From: Rhodoferax sp.
GTDB taxonomy: Bacteria; Pseudomonadota; Gammaproteobacteria; Burkholderiales; Burkholderiaceae_C
Direction of reading: 5' to 3'
Length of the DNA stretch: 7,882 nucleotides
Assembly: GCA_028711355.1 (NCBI GenBank)
Contig: JAQTSL010000164.1
Location: 1-7,882 of the forward strand
Below the pieces are notes generated by a model that saw only the letters and a list, made by a program, of their open reading frames with translations, made no database searches and was not told the DNA's origin. Shown piece by piece: positions 1 through 6,049 of this stretch. The position numbers and the translations under genes are program-made. Within the stretch, counting starts at the first letter, position 1. Every line of letters starts with the position of its first letter.

Positions 1-2241
1 GTGGCTCAGCACCTGATCTTGCGGCAAACGGTTGGCCAGCACCGCGTGCAGGGCGCGCACATTGAGCAGCCCCTTGCCGGTGAAGGTGCCCTCAGAAAAC
101 ACGTCCTGATAAATCTCGGAGCTGGCAGCACTGTAGGGGTCGATGCCGCATTGACCGGCAAACAGCCAGTGGTACAGCGTGAACTCTTTAACCGAGGGCA
201 GCGGTGTCGCCACGCGCGGCTGCAAAATGCCGTAGCCACTGACCACACTGCGACCATCTGGGGCCAGACGCGGCTGGTTGTTGGGGTGTGCGGCCACCCC
301 TACCAATTCACGCAATCGGCCAGGCGGCAACTGGGTGTCGCTGTCCAGCGTGACGATGTACGGCGTGCCGGGCTCCAGGCTGCTGAGCTCACCCAGGTCA
401 AGAAATGCGTCACTGCGACCGATCGCCAAGGTACTGACCAAACGTTCCAATTTGCCGCGTTTGCGCTCCCAGCCGATCCAGCACTGCTCCGACGCGCTGT
501 ACTGGCGCGACCGGTGCAAGACGATAAAACGGGGCCGACGGCTGGGCTCGTCGTCCAGCCTGGGGTAGCGTGCGTTGAGCGCGCGGATGCCCTGCGTGGC
601 CTGTGCCAGCAGCGCGTCATCGGGTTCGGCAACGGCATTGGGCGCATCGGCCCAATCACTGAGCAGGGCAAATTGGGCCTGCGGCTCTGGGTTGGCCAGG
701 TAGTGCAGCTCAAGCCGGTTGACCAGCGCCAGGGTTGACGCAGCGCGGGTCAGCATACAGGGAATCACCAGCAACACCCGGTGTTCGGCTGGAATGCCCA
801 CGCGCAGCGCCAGACGCGCCAGGTGTTGCGGACGAACCGACTCGCTGATCAGGCGGTGAATGACGGCAATCACCGCCTCAGAGGCGGGCAGCAGCACCAG
901 CACCAGCACCAGCAAACTAAAGCTACTGGATGATTCACGGTGACCAAGCAACAACCAAACCAGCAGACCCACGCCACTTGCTATGGCCCCAAGATACGCT
1001 GGCAAAACCAGATGGCGGCTTAGAAATTGCCAGACCAATACAGTGCGGCCAGACAACCCCAACGCATTCCAGAGCCTGGACTTGCCACGCCCCTGCAACC
1101 AGTAAGCTGGCACCGAGGCAGCATCGTGGCCCGCTTCAAGTGAAAGCATCATGCCAAGCAGGGTTTGCGCCACCGCCAGCTCAGAGCGAGCACAGCGCAG
1201 AGCCAGCTTTTCGATGGCATGCAGCGTCTGGTCCCGCGTGAGGGTGTCCTCGGTCTCAAAAACAGCAGCAGTCAACATCAAGCGCATCAGGGTGCTGGTG
1301 CGGGCAATGATGTCGGGCCAATCTGCATCGCCAATGGCACGCAGCGACGTGATGGCATTGCTGACACTCAGGTTGTCGGCCGCCTGATCAGCACCCTGCT
1401 GCAATTGCATGGCAGACAGATCAGGCAAAACCTGCTGTAGCCAGCCCTGAAACTCCACTTGTGTCGGTGACGGCTCGGTCAGTCGCAGGTCTTGCAAACG
1501 CAAGGCCAATTGGACCAAAAATACCCGCCCGACGCCCCGTGCGTTGAGCACCTTCAACAAGGCCGTGGCGGATGCAATGTCAGTGTTGTCAAGCTGGTCA
1601 AAAAACAGATTGGCCGCCTCGCGCGCAGCCTTGTTGGCCGCCACTTGCTCGGACAGGCGGCGCAAGTTTTCAATCAGCACCACTCGCAAGGTGGTTGGCA
1701 AGGCCCACATCTCGCTCAAATTGAGTTCGCACACCTCTTGGTAAGCGCACAAAAAATGCGCCAGCATGACCGCGTCAAAGGCTCCGTCGGTGTGTGCCAC
1801 AAACGCCCACGCCACGCCATAGACACGCGGCAGGCCGGCCAAGGGCTCATCAATCAATTTGGGCAACGCAGAAAAATAGCTGCGCGGCAGACCGGCATCG
1901 ATTTCAGCAAGCTGGGCTTCAATCAGGTGGGCGTTGTCCAGCAGCCATTCCGCCGCCGGGCTGATGTCATAGCCAGTGCTGGCCTGCACGCCAATGTAGT
2001 GGTGCGCCGCGCGCAAGACTTTCAGATTGACCTGTAGGCGGGGGAAAAAATTGGCCCCCCCGCGCGAGACACGTGTGGCGCGATGCGTTTCACCCAGGCT
2101 GCAGCCATGCTGGGCAAAGCGCTGTGGACCAAAAATTTCGGAGCGGATGGGGCGCTGCAGCAGCCCCTGCGCGGGCTCCAGTATCTGGCAAAACGCCGCA
2201 GATGCACCGGGCAACAGGGTGCGTAAAGTGGGTCGCCCCAA
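1..2241 (-). CDS. ndvB: Cyclic beta-1,2-glucan synthase, N-terminal part (runs off left edge)
   Basis: Large inner-membrane enzyme that polymerises UDP-glucose into cyclic beta-1,2-glucan for the periplasm. Reading the minus strand, the frame is open from 2436 to the window edge, so only about 747 of the roughly 2,800 residues usual for the family are visible. Seen from the N-terminus: the family signature PIRSEIFGPQRFAQHG near residue 30, then ISPAAEWLLDNAHLIEAQ, about three membrane segments around residues 400-467, and the GT84 glycosyltransferase domain. That domain has VTLDSDTQLP (the DxD-like metal/UDP site, about 633-635), GYGILQPRV, CGIDPYSAASSEIYQDVF and EGTFTGKGLLNV. The C-terminal GH94-like phosphorylase domain must lie outside the window. 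The start is uncertain: no ATG exists in frame near the N-terminus, only TTG at 2259, 2241 or 2214. I chose 2241, 5 nt past the stop of the small upstream gene, assuming coupled translation. Family assignment is firm; the exact start is not. Confidence 0.9.
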   Translation of the reverse strand, partial: MGRPTLRTLLPGASAAFCQILEPAQGLLQRPIRSEIFGPQRFAQHGCSLGETHRATRVSRGGANFFPRLQVNLKVLRAAHHYIGVQASTGYDISPAAEWLLDNAHLIEAQLAEIDAGLPRSYFSALPKLIDEPLAGLPRVYGVAWAFVAHTDGAFDAVMLAHFLCAYQEVCELNLSEMWALPTTLRVVLIENLRRLSEQVAANKAAREAANLFFDQLDNTDIASATALLKVLNARGVGRVFLVQLALRLQDLRLTEPSPTQVEFQGWLQQVLPDLSAMQLQQGADQAADNLSVSNAITSLRAIGDADWPDIIARTSTLMRLMLTAAVFETEDTLTRDQTLHAIEKLALRCARSELAVAQTLLGMMLSLEAGHDAASVPAYWLQGRGKSRLWNALGLSGRTVLVWQFLSRHLVLPAYLGAIASGVGLLVWLLLGHRESSSSFSLLVLVLVLLPASEAVIAVIHRLISESVRPQHLARLALRVGIPAEHRVLLVIPCMLTRAASTLALVNRLELHYLANPEPQAQFALLSDWADAPNAVAEPDDALLAQATQGIRALNARYPRLDDEPSRRPRFIVLHRSRQYSASEQCWIGWERKRGKLERLVSTLAIGRSDAFLDLGELSSLEPGTPYIVTLDSDTQLPPGRLRELVGVAAHPNNQPRLAPDGRSVVSGYGILQPRVATPLPSVKEFTLYHWLFAGQCGIDPYSAASSEIYQDVFSEGTFTGKGLLNVRALHAVLANRLPQDQVLSH

Positions 2242-2246
2242 GCGCG

Positions 2247-2489
2247 CTAAAGCGCCCAATAGACCAGCCCCAATAACGTTGCAACAACCACCAGCGTGGT
2301 AACCAGGCGGGTGGCCACAAATCCGTGCAGTGAGACGCTTGCGTGCTGCAAGGTCAAAAGATGTCGGTGAATTTGCGGACAGGTGTTCAGATGGTGCCCT
2401 AAAGCGGCTAAATCTGCCCGAAAAAAGGCGCTGGTGTCACTGTGAGCGGCGGTACGCCAGACGTGGCGTGGTGCGATCGGTTGGTACAT
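2247..2489 (-). CDS. Small tail-anchored membrane protein upstream of the glucan synthase
   Basis: An 80-residue protein I do not recognise. The start ATG at 2489 has a strong Shine-Dalgarno, GGAGG, followed by a 6-nt spacer; this beats the longer in-frame start at 2534. The first ~60 residues are hydrophilic and rich in histidine (about nine). The C-terminus is one hydrophobic helix (LVTTLVVVATLLGLVYWAL) that ends at the stop codon, which predicts a C-terminal anchor with the N-terminus in the cytoplasm. The stop lies 5 nt before one candidate TTG start of the glucan synthase and overlaps another (2259), so it may drive that gene by translational coupling. An alternative is that it is the true N-terminus of the glucan synthase, joined by a frameshift. 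Against that, the synthase's conserved N-terminal motif already sits close to the TTG starts. Function unknown. Confidence 0.65.
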   Translation of the reverse strand: MYQPIAPRHVWRTAAHSDTSAFFRADLAALGHHLNTCPQIHRHLLTLQHASVSLHGFVATRLVTTLVVVATLLGLVYWAL

Positions 2490-2493
2490 ATTG

Positions 2494-2499
2494 ATCCTC
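2494..2499 (-). promoter_or_regulatory. Strong Shine-Dalgarno site deciding the start at 2489
   Basis: On the minus strand GGAGGA lies immediately before the spacer to ATG at 2489-2487. This is the best ribosome binding site in the window and shows that the 80-residue ORF is likely translated. It contrasts with the glucan synthase behind it, which has no clear site before any of its TTG starts. Confidence 0.75.
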
Positions 2500-2538
2500 C
2501 ATCCGGCCGGCCGTGAAGGCAGCCAGGGTTGCAAAAAT

Positions 2539-2805
2539 TCAGTATCGGTATCTGTCAGCGCTTGGTCGGTGCGCTGGCGAACTCAGCGCTTGACCTGCGC
2601 CATCGACACTGCCGATCTGCTGATAGCTGAACGTGACCCCACCGTGAGCTGCAAAAATGCCACCTATGGCTCGTAAAGCGGATAAAGCCAAATCGCCAAA
2701 CTGCTTTGGAGCGCCTGGGTAAATATCAAAATAAGCGTCTTCAACAAAAGACACTTTCAGCCTGTGGCCTTCATGCAGAACATAGCCGCGGAGCTGATTC
2801 GGCAC
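2539..2805 (-). CDS. Doubtful small ORF after the phasin gene
   Basis: An open frame of up to 88 residues from a GTG at 2805, overlapping the last 35 nt of the phasin gene in another frame. I do not recognise it. The middle (SFVEDAYFDIYPGAPKQFGD, then a small-residue hydrophobic stretch ending YQQIGSVDGAG) looks protein-like. Codon use does not match the neighbours: many T- and A-ending codons (TTT, GAT, GCT, TTA, ATA) and rare arginine codons (AGG, AGA, CGA). No ATG is in frame and no good ribosome binding site precedes the GTG. It may be a decayed fragment of a transferred gene, or simply non-coding spacer between the phasin and the next gene. If it is not a gene, the stretch 2490-2770 contains only a short inverted repeat (CAGCGC 2556-2561 / GCGCTG 2571-2576). 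Confidence 0.25.
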   Translation of the reverse strand: MPNQLRGYVLHEGHRLKVSFVEDAYFDIYPGAPKQFGDLALSALRAIGGIFAAHGGVTFSYQQIGSVDGAGQALSSPAHRPSADRYRY

Positions 2806-3079
2806 TGGTCATGATTTTCTGGAATTCCTGCGCGTAGCCAGTCGCGATCTCGCCCAAAGGTTTGGCCCAAACCGTTTGCAGGCTGGTCCATGACTGCGGG
2901 TCTTTGGCCCCTGCCATGGCCTTGGCGTAATCGAATGAGACGGACATCAGGTTCTTGGTGGTTGCCAAATTCAATTCCACCAGTTTGGTGGCATCTTCAT
3001 GCGCGCGGGTGGTCAGCTCGTGCAGCAGATCCAGGTTTTCGTTGGCAGTCGCGGTCAATTGCTCAACAGTATTTTGCAT
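2771..3079 (-). CDS. Phasin-family protein, short form
   Basis: A 102-residue protein of the phasin (Phasin_2) type. Such proteins coat polyhydroxyalkanoate granules in the cytoplasm and control their size and number. Seen: the typical amphipathic helical start (VEQLTATANENLDLLHELTT), the KLVELNLATTKNLM core, and the later AKDPQSW...LQ region ending in GYAQEFQKIM. The start ATG at 3079 is preceded by AAAGGAAA about 5-6 nt upstream; the longer version from 3118 has no such site. Betaproteobacterial phasins usually run to 150-190 residues. Here the frame ends soon after the conserved core with an unphasin-like tail (ESAPRLCSA), so the C-terminal helix appears to be missing. It may be a natural short paralogue or a truncated gene. 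Family call good, activity uncertain. The gene is divergent from the diguanylate cyclase. Confidence 0.75.
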   Translation of the reverse strand: MQNTVEQLTATANENLDLLHELTTRAHEDATKLVELNLATTKNLMSVSFDYAKAMAGAKDPQSWTSLQTVWAKPLGEIATGYAQEFQKIMTSAESAPRLCSA

Positions 3080-3167
3080 GGGGGTTTCCTTTGATGCGTG
3101 ATTGGCGTCCTGACCCATTCAGGCCGCCAGCGCAGTGTGCAGGCGCGGGTGCCAATGGGTCTGTTGG

Positions 3168-3235
3168 GTAGCGCACAAATTGGGTTTTGGCTGGTCCGGC
3201 ATGAGGCCTACAAGCGTTGCCTGTATGTGCGCTAC
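3168..3235. repeat. 10-bp inverted repeat with a 48-nt spacer
   Basis: GTAGCGCACA at 3168-3177 and its exact complement TGTGCGCTAC at 3226-3235. The arms could pair in a transcript or be two sites for one DNA-binding protein. No function is shown by the sequence. Confidence 0.6.
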
Positions 3236-3253
3236 GCCACCGACACAGCCTGA

Positions 3254-3265
3254 TTGGCTAGCCAA
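3254..3265. promoter_or_regulatory. Perfect 12-bp palindrome, possible operator
   Basis: TTGGCTAGCCAA reads the same on both strands and is flanked by GATTG/CAATC partial symmetry (3252-3256, 3266-3270). It sits about 50 nt before the diguanylate cyclase start, a plausible site for a dimeric regulator. The bound protein is unknown. Confidence 0.4.
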
Positions 3266-3313
3266 CAATCGGCCGACTCATGCCATCGGGGGCAATGACC
3301 GCCCGACCTTTTG

Positions 3314-6031
3314 ATGCAATATCCTTTTCAAAACAGCACGCTTGGCGCAAAGTTCATGCGCACGCTCAGCGCTTTCACCGCCGCCGCGCCCGTGCCAGAT
3401 CGGCAAACTTGGGGCCCACGCGCTGGCTGGGCGCGGGCGCTGGTGTTTGCGCTGCTGGTGGGTGCGGGTTGGCTGGGCGTCTATTTTCGATATCCGCTGG
3501 TATTAAACGCCGAATTTTTGTTTGGCAGCATTTTTACCATGCTGGCGCTGCAACTGCTTGGGGTTCGACTGGGGGTGTTGGCCGGGGCGCTGATTGCCTG
3601 CGCCACCCTCCTGGTCTGGCCCCATCCCTACGCGGCCATCATCATGACCGCAGAGGTGGCCTTGGTGGCATGGCTCACGCAGCGCTTCAAAATGGGCTTG
3701 GTGCTGGCCGACGCGCTGGCCTGGCTGCTGGTTTGCATGCCAGTGACCTACCTGGCTTACCCCTTGCTGCTCAACACCTCGCCCGAGGGTGCGTCGGTCG
3801 TCATGACCAAACAGGCGGTCAGCGGCATTGCCAATGCGCTGCTGGCGCGCCTGCTCTACACCTGGCTGGCGACACGCCGATCAGACTACAAAGTTGCCTA
3901 CCGGGAGATGCTCTACAACCTGATGGCGGTGGCCGTTTTGTTCCCAACCCTGCTGCTGCTGGCCCTGAGCAGCCGAGCCGATTTTGCCCAGCTTGACCAG
4001 ACCCTGCGCCGCGGCCTGCAGCAAAAGGTCGGCATGGTGGACTATCAGGTCAATGACTGGGTGCAAGACCGGATACGGGTGGTGCAGCATTTGGCTGAGC
4101 TCACCCAACGCTTGCCGGTAGAGCAGATGCAGGCACGGCTGGAGCAGGCACTGGCCTCTGACGGCAATTTTTTGCGCTTCGGCTTGCGTGATACTGCATC
4201 GATGGTGCTGACCTACGCACCCAAACTGGACCAGGCGGGTGAGGTCAATATAGGCAAACAATTTGCTGAGCGACCGTACGTTGCGCAATTGCGGCGCACG
4301 CTCAAGCCGATGCTGCCCGAAGTGGTGACAGCGCGTATCGATCAGCCCGATCCGGTTGCCACCGTGTTGGCACCGGTCATCCACCAGGGTCGTTTTGCGG
4401 GGTATATCAGCGGTGTCCTGCAGTTGGATGCCATCCGTAGCCACCTGGACGACCTTGCGGCGGACACGTCGTTGTTGTACACCGTGCTGGACCGGCAAGG
4501 CCAGGTGATCTTGAGCAACCGACCCGACCAGCAGATGATGCAGCCGTTTGATCGTGGTGCAGGCACCTTTGCAACGACTCAAGGCGATGCCAGCTTGTGG
4601 ACCGCAGCGCCTGCGGCCAAATCATTGGTGCTGGACCGTTGGGGCGACTCGTTTTACGTCACCCAGACACCGGTAGGTGAAGTGGCGGGCTGGCAGATTA
4701 TTCTGGAGCAAGCGGTGGCCCCCTTTCAGCGCAGCTTGCACCAGATCTACGCCCGCAAACTATTTCTGCTGCTGGCGATTTTCTTGATTGGTTCGCTGGT
4801 GAGCGAATGGGTCAGCCGCAAAACCAGCATGACGCTCAATCAACTCAGTATGCTGACGCATGACTTGCCCGAACGGCTCAATGACGGCGCGGGTGCCATT
4901 GCCTGGCCGCACAGCCCGGTGCAGCAAACCAGCGCGCTGATAGACAACTTCAGAAACATGTCAGCGTTGGTGCGGGCGCAGTTTGACCAAATTCGCGCCG
5001 CCAACGCGCTGCTCGAGCAGCGTGTGACAGAGCGCACGCGGGCACTGGCCAGCCATGCCGCCAAACATCAAGCGTTGATCGACAACAGTCACGACATCAT
5101 CTTTACCCTGGATGCCAACGGCATCCTGACCTTTGTCTCGGTGGCGTGGACGACCTTGCTGGGGCATCCGCTGGCGCAGATTGTCGGCCACGCGCTTTGG
5201 CCGCGGGTGCATCCGGACGATCTTGCGGGCTGTCAGGCGGCGTTGCGCAGCGTCTTTGACGACGGGCAAGCGCGCCATGACATCGATTTTCGGGTGTGCC
5301 ACCAGGACGCGAGTTGGCATTGGCTGAGCACCAATGCGATGCCGCTACGCGATGAGCAGCAGCGTGTGGTGGGCATCGAGGGCGTTGCCAAGGACGTGTC
5401 TGCGCACCGGGTGCTGGAGATAAAAATCAATCACTTTGCCTTTTTTGACACCCTGACCGGGCTGCCCAATCGGCGCTTACTGACCGACCGCCTGGCGCAG
5501 ACCATGGTGGCCAGCAAGCGCAGTGGCCTGTTTGGCGCGCTGATGTTTCTGGACCTGGATAACTTCAAGCCGCTTAACGATGCGCACGGCCACGAGCTGG
5601 GCGATATGTTGCTGGTGGAGGTGGCGCACCGCTTGCAGGGCTGTGTGCGCGAGGTCGATACCGTGGCGCGCGTCGGCGGTGACGAGTTTGTGGTGGTGCT
5701 GGGCGAATTGGCGACCGAGCAGGCGCATTCGGTTGAGCAGGCGCTGGCCGTGGCAGAAAAAATCAGGCTCAAGCTGGCCGAGCCCTATTTGTTGAACACC
5801 ACCGATAGCCTGGGCAAGCTGTTGCAGGTGACACACCGTTGCGCTGCCAGCATTGGCCTGGTGGTGTTCAGTAACCACGAAATCAGCCAAGCCGAGTTGA
5901 TGAAACAAGCCGACGCGGCCATGTACCAGGCCAAAGCGGCGGGGCGCAACCGCATCCAGTTGTATGGTGGCGCAGGGTGCGTTGGCGAACAGAATCTGGT
6001 GATAACTTCAAATAAAGTGCAAGCTGTTTGA
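3314..6031 (+). CDS. Membrane diguanylate cyclase with periplasmic sensor, PAS and GGDEF domains
   Basis: Makes cyclic-di-GMP from two GTP at the inner membrane. About 905 residues. In order: a multi-pass hydrophobic region (about 40-220, six or seven helices) of a type I cannot name; a long non-membrane region (about 220-480) between membrane segments with Cache-like layout, hence probably periplasmic and ligand-sensing; a TM helix (about 484-498); a linker and coiled coil (about 500-590); a PAS domain (about 588-700, HDIIFTLDANGILTFVS to GVAKDVSAHR); and a C-terminal GGDEF domain (about 705-890). The catalytic motif is intact (RVGGDEF, about 787-793), as are the metal/substrate residues in FLDLDNFKPLND. 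The inhibitory I-site RxxD (REVD, about 780-783) is present, so product feedback is expected. There is no EAL domain. Start options are TTG 3311, ATG 3314 and ATG 3356; none has a clear ribosome binding site, and 3356 would still leave all domains intact. Confidence 0.9.
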   Translation: MQYPFQNSTLGAKFMRTLSAFTAAAPVPDRQTWGPRAGWARALVFALLVGAGWLGVYFRYPLVLNAEFLFGSIFTMLALQLLGVRLGVLAGALIACATLLVWPHPYAAIIMTAEVALVAWLTQRFKMGLVLADALAWLLVCMPVTYLAYPLLLNTSPEGASVVMTKQAVSGIANALLARLLYTWLATRRSDYKVAYREMLYNLMAVAVLFPTLLLLALSSRADFAQLDQTLRRGLQQKVGMVDYQVNDWVQDRIRVVQHLAELTQRLPVEQMQARLEQALASDGNFLRFGLRDTASMVLTYAPKLDQAGEVNIGKQFAERPYVAQLRRTLKPMLPEVVTARIDQPDPVATVLAPVIHQGRFAGYISGVLQLDAIRSHLDDLAADTSLLYTVLDRQGQVILSNRPDQQMMQPFDRGAGTFATTQGDASLWTAAPAAKSLVLDRWGDSFYVTQTPVGEVAGWQIILEQAVAPFQRSLHQIYARKLFLLLAIFLIGSLVSEWVSRKTSMTLNQLSMLTHDLPERLNDGAGAIAWPHSPVQQTSALIDNFRNMSALVRAQFDQIRAANALLEQRVTERTRALASHAAKHQALIDNSHDIIFTLDANGILTFVSVAWTTLLGHPLAQIVGHALWPRVHPDDLAGCQAALRSVFDDGQARHDIDFRVCHQDASWHWLSTNAMPLRDEQQRVVGIEGVAKDVSAHRVLEIKINHFAFFDTLTGLPNRRLLTDRLAQTMVASKRSGLFGALMFLDLDNFKPLNDAHGHELGDMLLVEVAHRLQGCVREVDTVARVGGDEFVVVLGELATEQAHSVEQALAVAEKIRLKLAEPYLLNTTDSLGKLLQVTHRCAASIGLVVFSNHEISQAELMKQADAAMYQAKAAGRNRIQLYGGAGCVGEQNLVITSNKVQAV

Positions 6032-6049
6032 CCGCTCTTATTTGACACC

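Larger units (their letters stand above)
3080..3313. promoter_or_regulatory. Divergent intergenic region between phasin and diguanylate cyclase
   Basis: About 230 nt that must carry the promoters for the phasin (leftward) and the c-di-GMP genes (rightward). I see no convincing -35/-10 pair in either direction. It contains a perfect palindrome (3254-3265) and a spaced inverted repeat (3168-3177 and 3226-3235), listed separately. A short plus-strand frame (GTG 3137 to TGA 3251-3253, 38 residues, with FWLVRHEAYKRCLYVRYATD) is open here, but it has no good ribosome binding site. Confidence 0.5.

Noticed and set aside
1..738. 245-residue plus-strand ORF
   Set aside because: Antisense shadow of the glucan synthase: the minus strand here gives clear GT84 motifs, and the plus-strand translation has no recognisable pattern.
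1492..2037. 181-residue plus-strand ORF
   Set aside because: Also antisense to conserved glucan synthase N-terminal sequence (ISPAAEWLLDNAHLI region).
2090..2320. 76-residue minus-strand ORF
   Set aside because: Overlaps both the small membrane protein and the glucan synthase in a third frame, rich in W/P/R and without a ribosome binding site.
2556..2576. Terminator or regulatory hairpin after the phasin gene
   Set aside because: Only a 6-bp stem with a 9-nt loop and no T-tract; likely chance in GC-rich DNA.
3280..3996. 238-residue plus-strand ORF overlapping the cyclase
   Set aside because: Alternative frame of the cyclase membrane region; the cyclase frame continues for 900 residues with clear domains.
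3881..4582. 233-residue minus-strand ORF inside the cyclase
   Set aside because: Antisense shadow caused by GC-rich codon bias.
5477..5908. 143-residue minus-strand ORF in the GGDEF region
   Set aside because: Antisense to the conserved GGDEF domain; no motif of its own.
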